In this document: piece by piece, positions 21,635-34,100 of the stretch
How the letters are laid out: each line of letters begins with the position of its first letter
How positions within the stretch are numbered: the stretch's first letter is position 1
Source: Primulina eburnea
Taxonomy: Eukaryota > Streptophyta > Magnoliopsida > Lamiales > Gesneriaceae
Length of the DNA stretch: 64,000 nucleotides
Reading direction: 5' to 3'
Assembly: GCF_022965805.1 (NCBI RefSeq)
Contig: NC_133114.1
Coordinates: forward strand, 9,134,261 to 9,198,260
Notes under the pieces: generated by a model
The model's input: the letters and a program-made list of their open reading frames with translations, nothing else
Database searches by the model: none
What the model was told of the DNA's origin: nothing
Translations under genes and position numbers: made by a program

Positions 21635-24600
21635 TATAACGGCGCAAAAATTCGTGTTTGAATATTTGCGGAAAAATTAAAACTTTTCTTTGTAAAGTAA
21701 GTAAAATGCCTCATTCATAAAATAGACCGTTAAATAAAGTTTAAATGTTAAAAATAGCAGCGGAAGAAATTATTTGTTTGCAAAAGAACAATTTAAGAAT
21801 AATCCAACAACGGATAAACTGTTTGAGAATAAAAATGGTAAATGCTAAAATGAGGTCCTCGGGTTCCACTACTGCCGACCCAAGCTAGCTCACTGGTCCC
21901 CGCCCTCGGCCCTGGCATCATCAGTACCTACAACAATCAAGTCTAGTGAGTCTAAAGACTCAACATGCATATATCGTAAATAACGAGTAAATAATATAGT
22001 AAAATTTGCATGGGATAAAAATATCATGTCACGAGGCACAATGTGAAAATAACATATCATGAGTGATTATAATACGTGCATAACTGAACTGAAAATCATA
22101 GTGAAAATGTTTGCTCCTTTGAGCCCTGTACTGAAATAGCCTGTAATAAATATTCTGTTGAGATTATGGTCTACGCAAGTGGCCTCTGCACTGAAACTGA
22201 CCGGTAACTGGCGATCGGATAATAAAATGCTCCCATGACCGTAACTGGCAACCGGGTAAAATAATGAACGTCTGATCAGACTATGCCACAGTATACGGGG
22301 TGGTACAAACTGAACTGACCGGTAACTGACGACCGGACCGGTAACTGGCGACCGGATTTAGCAATAATCCCATGATAGTGAAATGGCCACAAGTAATATC
22401 GCATAATCTCAAAAATGAACATTTTATTATTTTTATGCACGTAATATAATTAAATGGCACAATTAAATATCCTGTAATAATTTACTGCTTGGATTGGATC
22501 GCTCCCAGGCTCGCTGCAACCTAAATATGCCATGAAAAATATGCAATAGATTTATGGGACCAAACTATGCAATAACATTCGAAAATGTGACAATTACACC
22601 GAACGACTACGTATTTCATCATGACTCCGAACCAACCCCAGCCAACACTGAAACATCATATAGTCATGATTAAAATACGCTTAAAATGATGAATTAATGC
22701 TCCTAAAATGATGCAAGTCGAGTTTTAGGTGAATGGAGGCCAAAACATGAAACGCTCTTTCGAGAGTCCATTTGGCACATCGCACTGTAAATTCTCGTAC
22801 GACCTCAAAAATTATCCGAATCACAAACGGCCAAAAACATGACCTTCATAACTCGATGAGACACTGTCCAGTCCAAGGCCATGGGATAAAAGCCAACCAA
22901 GAACTCAAACGACGCCTGAGAACAACAGCACACTTGCTGTTAAAATTACAGCAGCTGCACCTTTTCTTTTCTTGTGTCGTTTTCGAGACTACCGGCCATT
23001 GGGGCTTGAACCACTGACCAGAGACTCTTATCAACATCCCAAGGAATAATTTGAACCATGGCTAAGGGCCCTATGCCAGCCACCATTTGCATCACACCAG
23101 CAAACAATCGAACGTTCCAACCGAGAACAAATTTTGCACGTAGGATGCATTGCTTTTGTTTGGATGTCACGAATCGTTCCAATGGCCATTTGATTGACCA
23201 TGACACGATCTAGACATCTAGGGGTATGGTATGAACCGTGGCTAAGGGCCATAGGCCAACCAAGATCCACACCATGCTACAAAAGTCGAAACACACATGC
23301 TGTAGAAATGAGAGGGCCGAAAGTGAGGAGGGGCTGTCCTTGAGTTTTATTGTAAAACCGATTCACCATGGACCAAGCCTCCAAAAGGGCGACTTAGTCA
23401 CGTCTTAGACATGCTAGGGAAGTGTTCTAACCATGGCTATACGCCCCTAGGGCAGCCATGATCAGATCCATTCCCTTGGACAACAGCAACCGATTTTTTT
23501 TTTTTGAAAAGTTCAAAGGGACAACAGGTGGAGTTGCTGTCATTTTCGTGTTTTCCAGCGTGAATGGGGCTGAATGAGTGGACCAACATGGTCCTAATTC
23601 AACCTAATACATGTCTAGATGTCGCCTTGGGAGCCTGGAATCGAACCAATACCTGAAACCACAAAACAAAAGAAAACCGTGAAGCTTGAAAAGGGAGGGC
23701 CGAAAATCTGCATGTACATTTTTCTGAAAATTCTTGGTGTGTTTCGGTTTTTACATGAAAGATTGATCAGGAAACATAAAAATAATGATAGTATGACTTG
23801 ATTGAAGAGTCAAGGAAGAATACATGCATGCCTGGTTTCGTTTGAAAGAAAAACGAAAGAATGAAACTGATCCGGTGCGGAGGAGGTGGAGCGCTTTCTT
23901 TTCTACCTTTCTTCTCACTCGATTTCTCTCTTGTTCTAGCTATGATGCTCACTGGTTTTTCCCACTCTAAACTCTCTGAATTTCGGTCATGGGGAAGGAG
24001 AATGATGGTTGGAAAGGTGAGGGGGAAGATCCACTAATAAAGGGATTCAAATGCAAGACCAAGTCTACCTCTCATTTAAATTTTGAATTTGTTTGAACAA
24101 GTCTTCTTGGGGGGAGCATGGCCGATTTTAATACCATCTAAACTAGGTGAGGATAAGGTTGATCATTAATTAAATGGTGCTAGAAAAATGAAAGGATTAT
24201 CCTACTAATTAAATAAAAAGAAACGGTCCAAGGTGGTAAGGTGGCAAGGCATGCTAAGGCATCCAAGGGGGGCCGAAAATCATCAATAAAAATGAAGGGA
24301 AATGTTGTTTAGTTACTAAATTTATAACCCTTAAAAGCCTCACCTATCCTTTAAATAATTTAGTGAATTAATCCCTTAATTATTGAACCTAAGTGAATTT
24401 ATTTTCTACTCACCTCAAGTTGCCTAAATAAATCCTCAAACCTCCTTTTAACTTAAATTAACTTACTAATTAGCTAAAATAAGTTCTGGGAATGTTTTCC
24501 TAAATCTTAAATTTTATCTCTAAACTCCAACTCCAGTCCGGCCTCACTGAATTAACTGAAATGATAAAAATTAAACTACTGCATAAAATAATCAACTCAG

Positions 24601-24694
24601 GAAAATCATTTAAATACTCATGCAATAAAGTCATTTTAATTTAAATACTAGAATTATGCATGGCTTATACGTAGTCTAAGTTACGGGTTCTACA
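21635..24694 (-). repeat. 5' LTR of the Tekay-like gypsy (3.06 kb)
   Basis: Near-identical to 14070-17110. One visible length difference is an added CCGGTAACTGACGACCGG unit near 22318. The outer end is TTCTACA next to AACTC, and the inner end TATAACGG abuts the primer site. Confidence 0.9.
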
Positions 24695-24699
24695 AACTC

Positions 24700-25195
24700 T
24701 CTCAAAGGAAAATACTGAGCTAAATGGTGTTGTGGACAAACTCGAGATAATCCTAGGATTTGAAATTGTGCAAAGATCAAAAGCTAACTTAAAACAACAA
24801 ATCAAACTCTTGCTATGTCTAACACAAGCACAATAAAGTTTGACTCTATACGGATGATGGGAAAGGATGGTAAGGTTGGTCTAAGTTTCAACAACAGTGT
24901 GTTCGAAGTTAGATAATCATCAAAACAAACTGTAATTGTGAGAGAAACCAATAACCCATCAAGCACGCTTAAAGTCATATGGCCAAAATCTTTCATTCAA
25001 AGAAGCAAGGTTTCACTCAGAAGCCGAAGAAAAGGAGACATCACTTTCTTCGTCATTATTGTCTCAACCTTGGTCATATCAAACAGTACGAGCTTAAGCT
25101 AAGAAAAGACTACATGTATTGGAAATCCAATTGGATGTTGCCCAAAGTTCTCACAACACCTACAACAAACGAACTTCAGTGAATAATGTTTGGGT
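24700..25195 (+). pseudogene. Old copia gag, C-terminal part with zinc-knuckle trace
   Basis: After the gypsy, the old copia resumes with LSKENTELNGVVDKLEIILG, a coiled-coil stretch common at this place in copia gags, then a basic part and HYCLNLGHIKQYELKLRKDY. The last is a decayed CCHC knuckle (C..C..GHIK..C) that has lost Cys residues. Frames are short and shifted. Confidence 0.65.
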
Positions 25196-25239
25196 ATCTA
25201 AGGCTGAAAATTAATTGCCATGTTGTTTATACTTCTCTG

Positions 25240-26700
25240 AAAGCTGACATTGCAAGTCTCTGGTACTTTAATAGTGGAAGCTCACGTCACATCACAGGTT
25301 CAAGAGTATGTCACAGATTATGTTGAACAAAAGAGTGGAATAGTGACATATAGAGGTGGTGCAAAAGTAAGGATAGTTGGAAAAGAACATTAAATGTAGA
25401 TGGACTCCCCAAGATTCAAAACATGCTTCATGTCGAGGGACTTAATTCAAACCTAATAAGCATTAGTCAATTGTGTGATGATGACTTGGATGTTATGTTT
25501 CATAAAAATTCTTTTGAAGTTTTTGATAAGGCTAGCACCTGTGTCACGTCAAGCACAACATCTGTAGATAATTGCTATCAACTAGGAGAAGAACTTACCT
25601 GCGAACCTATAAAAATTAGTGAACTCGATCTATGACATCAAAAGTTCGGTCATTCAAACTTCAAGACTAGATATTGCACGAGGTATTCCCAAATTATCCT
25701 CAGGGGTATATATTTTTGAGGAGCTTGTCAAAAAGGTAAACAAACTCGGGTGTCGCTCTCTGTAACACTTCGGCATAACACGCTACCTTGAGGTACTACA
25801 TATGCATCTTATGGTTCTAATGGAAGTGGAAAGATATGAAGGTAAAAAATATTCTTTTATATTTGTCGATTTTTCATGCTTCACATTGGTAAGCTTTGTT
25901 AGGGAAAATCATACACTTTCATTGCTTTTAAAAGTTTACTTGCAAAGATTACTAACCTGCATAACTTAAAGATAAGAAAAATCATAACCGACTATGGTAA
26001 AGAGTTCGAGAACTCTCTGCTTTTATCATTGTTGATAAAAAAAAAGTATAACTCATGAGTTCTCTGCCCCAAAGCTCCCCGACAAAATGGCATTTTCGAA
26101 CGGAAAAATCGTACCTTGCAAAACTAGCCTAGGGTAATGTTGAGTTCAAAGAATATTTCAAACATTTTTGTGCTGAGGCCCTAAACACGGCATGTAATAT
26201 TTCAAATCGCATATATTTGAAAAGTTGTTTTACTATGACATTTTATGAGATAATCTTGGGAAGAAGACGGAATCTTAAATATTTTTCATGTTTTTTGATG
26301 CATATGCTATGTTTTAAATGACGGATATCAACTAGTCAAGTTTAAATCCAAGAGTAATAAGTGCTTGTTTCTTGGATACTCTACAAATAACTGTGTCTAT
26401 CTAATGTTTAATTTAAAAACTAGGACGATTATGAGATCCATTAATGTTTATTTGATTATTTTGCTGATCTCAAAGTAAAAGGAGTTGAAGATGATACAGA
26501 TCATTTCTCTTCATAGATCATTGGAGATGTACATGGGGACATGCAAACTTGAAGGAAGGAAAAAGTTGAATGTCGAAAGATGATTGGATTATTATGCATG
26601 AGTTTTGCATACTATCAGGTAAGACACTCCTGCTTTGTGTCACACATTGAGCCAAAGAACATTATTGAAGCCTTAAAAAGATGAATTTTGGATTAGTGCT
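25240..26700 (+). pseudogene. Old copia protease end, gag-pre-integrase and integrase (decayed)
   Basis: WYFNSGSSRHITG marks the protease active site region (DSG has become NSG). Then come MLHVEGLNSNLISISQLCDD (gag-pre-integrase, 25423-25635), a weak H..H..C..C zinc motif and integrase traces (KFKSKSNKCLFLGYS-like near 26335-26380). Stops and shifts are frequent, so no product is possible. Confidence 0.65.
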
Positions 26701-27985
26701 ATGCATGAGAAAGTTGAACAATTTGTTTGCAATGATGTGTGTGATTTAGTTCCAATGCCTGAATATGTTAATGTGAACAAAATAAATTTTTAAGAACAAA
26801 ACTAGTTAATAAGGAAATATTGTAAGAAATCAAGCTCGGTTGGTTGTTCAAGGGTATACACTGGTTGAGGGGTGGATTTTGATGAAACATTCACTCTTAT
26901 AGCTCACATTGAGTTTATTCGACTTTTTCTTGCCATTGCATGTTACATGAAGATTAAAATTTATCAAATTTATGTGAAAAGTTCTTTTTTAACGGTATTT
27001 TGAATGAAGAAGCTTATGTGAGTCAACTGAAAGGATTTGAGAATCAACATCACTTGGACCATGTTTACAAGCTGAAGAAGGCATTGTATGGTAGGTTGAC
27101 TGATTTCTACTTGAGATTGGCTTCAAATGTGGTGAGGTAGATAAAAGTCTTTTCATTCAAAGTTTGAAGCATGATATACTCATATGTCAAATTTATGTGG
27201 ATGATATAATTTTTTGGGCTTATTCAAAAAGCATGTGGATAATTTTGTTAAATGAAAATATTCAACATTTGAAATGAGCACGGTACGTGAGTTAAGTTTA
27301 TTCCTCGCCTTCAAATAAAGCAATTACATGACGGAATCTTTCTATGTCAAAGCAAGTATGCAAAGAATTTAATGAAGAAATAATGTCATGGTAACACTAA
27401 ACACATGAAAACTCCCATGGAATTTAGTGAGAAACTATGCAAAGACGATGTTGCTTAAGGTGTTGACAACATCATGTATAGCAGCATCATTGGTACTCTC
27501 TTATATTTGATTGCAAGCCGTCCAAATATCATGTTTAGTGTATGTTTGTGTGCGAAGCACCGATCAAATCCCAAGGTCACACACTTAAAAGCTATGAAAC
27601 ATATCTTACGATACATAGCAGGCACTTTAGATCTAGGATTATGGTATACTAGGGAAATCAACACCAATCTAGTAGGATATAGTGTCACCGATTGGTAGGA
27701 ATAAAAACTGTGTGTCACTCTCGATTGCTGAATCAAAATATGTGGCAGTTGGATGTAGTTGCTCTCAACTTCTACAGATGAATCAAATGATAGAATATTA
27801 TGGCCTTAAGAATGAGATTCACATCGTGTACTGCGATAACTCAAGCACAATTGACATATCAAAAAATCTAGTACAACACTCTCGAACAAAACACATTGAC
27901 ATTAAACATCTTTTTATTTGAGATTTAGTGGAGAATGTTTGATCTGTATAGAATTTGTTGAGACTAATAATCAATTGACGGACAT
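26700..27985 (+). pseudogene. Old copia RT and RNase H (decayed)
   Basis: Traces of [55 protein letters not shown] and IYVDDIIF (about 27195) show the RT. Then YSSIIGTLLYLIASRPNIMF (27474-27698), IAGTLDLGLWYT and, after a deletion of the DRKSTSG block, NKNCVSLSIAESKYVAVG and DNSSTIDISKNLVQHSRTKH (27682-27921) show RNase H. All are split by shifts and stops. Confidence 0.75.
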
Positions 27986-28002
27986 ATTCACAAAAACTTT
28001 AG

Positions 28003-28110
28003 ATTTCGAGAGGCTTATAAAATCTTTCGGCATGTGTGCATTCTGATGCTTTAGATTTCGAGAGGTTTTCCAATCTAATGAAATCTCTCAGCATATGTGC
28101 ATTCTGATCA
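28003..28110 (+). repeat. Two-copy direct repeat after old copia RNase H
   Basis: The block TTTAGATTTCGAGAGG.. through ..GTGTGCATTCTGAT occurs twice in a row, about 50-58 bases per unit, with small changes and a short insertion in the second. It lies just after the RNase H end and looks like a local tandem duplication. Confidence 0.65.
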
Positions 28111-28351
28111 TTCCCGGATGTTGTCTTGGATGTTACAATATCTGAGACAACACCTAACATGCATTTGAATTTTAGGATATGAGAAATTCTAAACTTTTCA
28201 TTCATTTTATACTATGTGATGTTTGTACTGTGTTGGATAATTTTCTGATGTGCTCTAATTTGCACTCAAAATTTCAATCAAGAACTTGATTGTGATGAAT
28301 ATTGTGTTTTAGTCACAAAATAGTAGAGAGATGTTTGTTCATTATATGATC

Positions 28352-28414
28352 ATATATATATATATATATCATATATATATATATATATCATATATATATG
28401 ATATATATATATAT

Positions 28415-28483
<69 letters not shown>
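28352..28483. repeat. (AT)n microsatellite, about 130 bp
   Basis: An almost pure AT dinucleotide run with a few CATATA and GATATA interruptions in the first half. It explains the ORFs of alternating Y and I here. Shorter (AT)n runs are at 30091-30119 and 39160-39183. Confidence 0.95.
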
Positions 28484-28485
<2 letters not shown>

Positions 28486-29567
28486 TGATGACATTCTAGA
28501 CAACGTGGATAACAAAGACTATGATTTGAGCAAAGCCTTCTCAACTAAGTTTTACTCTAAAAAATCTCTAACTCAGTGGTTTCTGTATGCCAACTGAGAG
28601 TTCATTGATAAGAAGAACGTGGATACAAAAGTCTTTATTAGTCAGAATCTGGTGGCTTTCCTCAAACTCTGTGAGTTATTTTCGACTGTTTTTGGAGTGG
28701 TGTTGTACTATCCTAAGCCTATTCTTGATTTCTACACCAATCTCTCACACGTGTAGGTGATGAGAGATCAAAAAAGTTTGAAAAAGTTTTTGTTCATGAT
28801 GAATTGTACAATTTCAGTCCCGCAGTCATTAACAACCTCTACCATACTTCTGTCGATGCAGAACCTTCGACCTGACATTCATAAGGTTACTTCAGTATTA
28901 ACCGGAAGCTTGATCACTCACTTTCCAGCACATCCAAGTCGTCGTTCTGCTGCCAACTTGAAGTTTTTTTTACTCAATTCTTCACAAAATTTATATACGC
29001 AATTATACTCCTTCAACAAATTCAATTGGTGACGAGACCACAGGAATTGGTTCTGTTTTCCACCGGTACTCACAATACCTTTAATTTTGGAAACTCAGTC
29101 TTCAAAACAGTAATCCAATTGGTAAAGTAGGTTTCAAATCATCCAAATTTCATTTTCCCTCACTGATTAATAGGATCCTTGAGACCCAATGATTCATAAG
29201 AGACATTGATGAGGAGCTGTCTGATGTAAGTGATATGCTAAAGATTGCACACGCCATGTTTAGAGGTTATCGGAAGATATAACTTCCCTGGTCCTCATCA
29301 TCTGACTTCAAACTGATCACCAGCATATCTCCAGGCTCATATTGATTTTTCACTCAAACAAATTGTCTGGGTCAAAGAGTTAATTGCTCATTATGAAGCC
29401 CAAGTGGCAGAATATCGCCAAATTTTGGATTTGGTTGTCCATTCTAGACAAAAAAAAAAAAGAGGAGAAATAGGAGTGGTACACAAACTTCAGAAGTAGG
29501 ACCATCGCGAACAAAAAAAAGTGATAAACTGAATAAGAAACAGGCTAACACTGATAGTGATCAGTGA
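28484..29567 (+). pseudogene. Extra 3' ORF of the old copia (decayed)
   Basis: Read on the + strand, DDILDNVDNKDYDLSKAF, QNLVAFLKLCELFSTVFGVV, then other-frame LTTSTILLSMQNLRPDIHKV and a K/R-rich end with KKSDKLNKKQANTDSDQ before TGA 29565-29567. The stretch lies between RNase H and the purine tract, so it is this element's own 3' ORF, now split by stops. The basic, hydrophilic tail is like that in the left-edge copia. Function unknown. Confidence 0.5.
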
Positions 29568-29869
29568 TTTTATTTTATATGTTCTAATTTTGTTTAGTTT
29601 TAATTTATTTTCATGTTTCTTAAGTTATTGTTAATTCATTAGGTGTTAAGATGTTTTTAAATGATATGCTCTGATTTAGTACTAATTGATGAATGTGTTT
29701 TCCTACGTATTGTCAACAAGACTAACAACACTCGAGCTAATATTATCAAATTCAGAGGGATATATATTTTCAAATTCAAGAGGAGTTAAATGGAGTTTCT
29801 TGGAGTTGTATCAATGTGCGGAATTGCTTGTGCTTATTTTGTACAAAAAAGAAAAAAAAAAGGAGAAAT

Positions 29870-30086
29870 TGAAAGGAAACGTGACTTGCATTGCGAGAGA
29901 CAATTCCCTAAAATTATTTTTTCTTTTTTTAGAAGATTTTTCACTTGAGTTTTGCTTTTTTAAAATATTGAGTTTCAAACCCTAGATTTGATATGTAATA
30001 TTTAAAAAAAAATTGTTTACTAATGAAAGACTATTTTTCTTATCTTGTAAGAATCTGTTCAAGGAATCCTATCAAAATCAACATAC

Positions 30087-30121
<35 letters not shown>

Positions 30122-30590
30122 AATAATTATTGGACCGTAAAAAAAAAAAGAGACGAGAGAACGAAGATAAAGCTAGGGAGAATTTCCTGAAGAACTCGCA
30201 AAGACAAATCATTGATATATCACTGTGTTGTCGTGACGTGTCGAAGACATTTGAAAACAATAATCGTATAAAGTGTATATTGAATAATTGTTTTGTTAAT
30301 CCGAATTTCGGCTACACAAATTTGTATCCTTTTATTTTGGTTATTTACTTGTTAAGGAACATGTTTTTTCGTTTCTTCACTAGTTTGATTTTGTAAACTC
30401 GATTTATTTTCTAATAATTATTTTGTCATGAAACATCGAAAAAATGTGTTAATTTACATAATTATCTCTGTTTTACTTTGAAAGTTATTTATTTTTGCGT
30501 TATATTATTCTCCTGCATGTTAATGTTACAATATCCGAAACAACACTTACGTATGATACACACAATCCTTACTATTATGTTAAACAAAAT
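29870..30590 (+). repeat. 3' LTR of the old copia
   Basis: Starts TGAAAGGAAACGTG after a 25-base A/G tract and aligns with 2732-2925 plus 12515-12958. The TA run at 30091-30119 is longer than in the 5' copy. The right end lies about where homology stops after ATTATGTTAAACAAAA. Confidence 0.7.
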
Positions 30591-31156
30591 ACTTTCAAAA
30601 ACGATTACTTTGGCTTTCCTAATAAATTTCATGGTTAGATAAAATCATATCACTACTTCTTATGTACCTAATTTAAAATTTTATAATTACATAATCAAAT
30701 CATATATAAAATTTTCATTTATTACGTTACATACACAACACTTTAGACAACATAATTGCGTAAAATCGGTAGCCCAATTCTCCTGTTTGAAAGTACTGAG
30801 AAGAAATGGAAGGTAGAAATCTAAAGTAGAAACAAGATTGATTATCTTTTCTTTTTGTTGAAAGAAAAGAGATAAAATTTAGTTTCAGATGGTGATTACA
30901 AACAGTTATAAACTTAGACCTAGCATTTCTCCATCCGCATTCTTTCCACACTGATAAAATTCATCAAAGAAAATCGAAATCGCTAGCTTGTGCACGGATT
31001 TTAGTTAGCAACTTAGCACAGCACAGCAGTGCACAGCAGTAAGGGAAAAGATATACTTAGTAGAGCACCTAACAGAGATACAAAATGCAATGATAAATAG
31101 CAGGCGAATCTTCAGAATATCGAGGGATTCGAAGAAGATGAAAAGCAGCATGTTGA
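30591..31156 (-). other. 3' flank and probable 3' UTR of the OBERON4-like gene
   Basis: No ORF of interest. The minus-strand gene stops at 31157, so the 3' UTR lies here. A minus-strand AATAAA can be read near 30717-30722, but the real polyadenylation site cannot be fixed. The left part borders the old copia LTR. Confidence 0.45.
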
Positions 31157-34100
31157 TCACGTTGGAAGGTTCCTTCTTGTTGCTTCCATTTTCAACAGAA
31201 GGTCTTTGATGTCTGATTCCATTCTGATTCTCATGTTGAAATATTCTTGATACACTCGGTCCAGAGCTTGGAGCTCCTCCATCTTTTGTTTTTGCATTTC
31301 CTCAGCTTCTGACAGACGCAGTTTCGCGATCCTGCTCTTGTACTCTTCTTCGATCATCTCATCTTTTTTGGTTGAAATACGCTTCAGTGCTTCAGCTTCC
31401 CTTCGAGCATCGTCAGCACGTGTTTGAAACATATTTGCCTCCGCTTGTTTGACTTTTACAATACTCTCCAATTCGTCGAAAACCTGTTTTTTTTGGGTAT
31501 TTTTCAGCAAATCCATGCTTATCGAGTATTTGTCATTCCTTTTTCTGTCAAAATCAGGAAGTAAATGGATAGAGTTTTCGAGAGGTGCAGTCTTAGTCGG
31601 ACGGATGGTTTTTGTCCACCCAGTTCCTTGGCTCAGCCCAGCACTGCCATTGCTGATATTTTGGTTTCGCGTCGAGAAGTTCTTTCCGGCTTCGATAGAA
31701 ATGCTTGTAGTGTCAAGTGTTTCGCTTTCTGCAATCAAAGGAAGTGATTTTAGCAAATATGTGAACCAAAGGAGAACAAAGGCTTCGGTTGTCAATGTTT
31801 TTTGAAAATACTTTCATCTTTAAAATTTTAAAAATACAGTATTATTCATTTCATTTCATTATCTAAAAACCATTTTCACTTTCTATTAATATTAGCCAAT
31901 ATAAAATTAAAAATTTATCGTGTTTTTAAAAATATAAACAAACACATGTTTTAATTATTTATATATTTTCTAAAAACTCATTTTTCGAAAAAAGAAAAAA
32001 CTTCAGAAATGTCGGTAACATAACCAAATAAAGCCAGAGATATTTTGAGGCCATACAAAGTGGGGAGTATTATATGATAGAACATGAGAAGCTCTCACCA
32101 TCAAGTATATCTTCCAGGCTGATAATGTAAAATATCAAAACTAGACTCCATAACTAATCAAAGAAAAGAAATTCAAACTATATGAATATGATTCAGACAC
32201 TTGGTTTCCATGACTTCACGTTCCTCATATTTCAACCATTGATGAGAAAAAACTTTCGAGTTTCAAGTAAGTAATTCAATGAAATAATTTACAAGCAAAA
32301 GGATAAACAAGAAGATAAAAGTAGGGTAAGACCATCAATTATAAAAATGAAATCTTGATTTTTCTTTCCCTGTGCATAACAGTTTCCGAACATCCGGAAA
32401 AATATAAGAGAGGGTTGAAAATAAAGGATAATGAAGACAGCCAGCCAAGATTTTAAAGAGAAAGAGCATGCTATTTTCGGCCCTTCATGTATCCTGGTCC
32501 ACTTGAAACCAAACCACAAATTTACCAAAGATTATATTGCTCGTGTTCAAAAAAATTTTGAGTGTCAGAAGTCGAATTAACAATGATTTCAACACAAAAA
32601 CCAAACTAAAAATGAAAAGAGGAAGAAAAAATAGATTTAGTCTTGATTGCTTGTGACACCGTTTTTATAGTATACGTTAAAATTTGCTGCTCAAACACAT
32701 ACATAATACGTGTAAAAGAAGTTGATCATGCACCAGATGTACTCAAACAAGATGACAGCAACGCAAAATAACGCAAAAACTAATCTTACCAGAGAAAAAG
32801 GTCAAAATTTGGTTTTGCACATCCTGAAGTACAGCTCCATCAACTAATTTAGATAACATCTGGTTGGCAATTTCATGCAGCTTTTTCCCTCTTGCATCCT
32901 CACTGGCACAGAATATTCTTCTCACATGTTCAAGTTCCCTCAAGAGGTTCTCAGCTGTCCATTCTTTCACAAAGTTAATGAAAACTTCCTTCACAAAACC
33001 AAACATTTCGGAAGGATGCTCACAGGCAAGACAATGGAATTGCATTTCCATGGTGCCATGAGCACCTGTTGCACTACGTCCGTTCCTGATATGTGATTCT
33101 CGTAATCCACAATCCGCATGGCACCAATGTAGACATACATCACAACCAACCCAACTGCACGTGTTGGATGCCATGTCAAACTTCGAACACACAAGACACA
33201 TGCACTCCCGGCAGAAACCATTCTGATTCACACATATTTTGCAGTCACACTCATCGGCGGGCAGAAGGCTTCGGCAAGTGATATTTCTACATCTCCGGTG
33301 TAGAAATATCTCGGCCAAATCGGCAGATGGGATTTCGCATTTCTGTAGAAGATATTCTCGAAGCCCTGTCTTCAAAGCCACCAAGATCTCCAACTGAACA
33401 CGATGTGCATTAGTTAATGAATCCAAGGTAAAATCTGCCCTTTTCCTCAATGCCTTCTGCAAAGCACTCAGCTGCCACTGCTTAGCTTGATTCAAGAAGA
33501 TGTCAGAGACAAACTCCATCAAGAGCGCCATGTGCTGTCCCGTCATATCATTGAATTTCTGGGCCATTGTATGTATAGGTTCAGAAACTATCATAGTGAT
33601 TACAGACTCGGTAAAGTCAGATACAACGATTGATCCATGGTCTTTTTCATCAGGGTTATAATTATTGATTTTTAGTGATCCACCGCCATCTTTCTCTGGC
33701 AATAATTGTTTCCTATCTCTATGATATTCTGGTCCATTATCAAACGATCCACCAGCTTGTGCTCCAGATAAGTGCTTGTTAAAACTTAACTGTCTATCAA
33801 GTCCCGGTGGTAATTTCGAGCATTTCCCTATGTTCAGCTGTTGTAGCTCAGCTTGTCCACTAGAATTACCTTGAGATATTTGAGACTGGCCGTGCAAGCT
33901 ATTTCCTCTGGATGACGTGCCTCGATATGCTGGAACATCTTTATTCTTATTCTCATCTGCTGACAAAGCATTCCAATCCACCCCTTGAAACAAAGGCTTA
34001 CTGCCAACAGATTGCTCAAAATCAAATGCATTGTGAGTCAGGGAACAGCTCGGATTATGAGTGAACTGCTGAGAGCCGGAGAAGGATATTGAAGCAGTAA

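Larger units (their letters stand above)
14070..24694 (-). mobile_element. Ty3/gypsy element, Tekay-like chromovirus, 3-kb LTRs
   Basis: LTRs at 14070-17110 and 21635-24694 are almost identical, and AACTC occurs on both sides (14065-14069, 24695-24699). The minus strand reads 5' LTR, iMet primer site, gag, protease, RT, RNase H, integrase, chromodomain-like end, purine tract, 3' LTR. The order and the IN C-terminal end with a degenerate chromodomain place it with chromoviruses, most like Tekay/Del. LTR ends on the element's sense strand are TG..TA, non-canonical, and both copies share them. It split the gag of the old copia. The internal region is only about 4.5 kb because part of RNase H is deleted. 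Confidence 0.92.
2732..30590 (+). mobile_element. Old, decayed Ty1/copia element split by two later insertions
   Basis: Sequence around 2732-2925 plus 12515-12958 is homologous to 29870-30590, giving two LTRs about 0.62-0.72 kb long. Both contain GGAAACGTGACTT near the start and GTTATATTATT and ATTATGTTAAACAAAA near the end. A degenerate primer site (CGGTATTAGAGA, 12967-12978) follows the left LTR, and a purine tract (about 29844-29868) precedes the right LTR. Gag, integrase, RT and RNase H relics run on the + strand in order. Removing the young copia and the gypsy leaves about 7.6 kb. The ends are uncertain by about 10 bases. Confidence 0.75.

Noticed and set aside
28331..28597. 88-codon ORF rich in Y and I
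   Set aside because: Translation of the (AT)n microsatellite; only its last 35 or so residues belong to the old copia 3' ORF.
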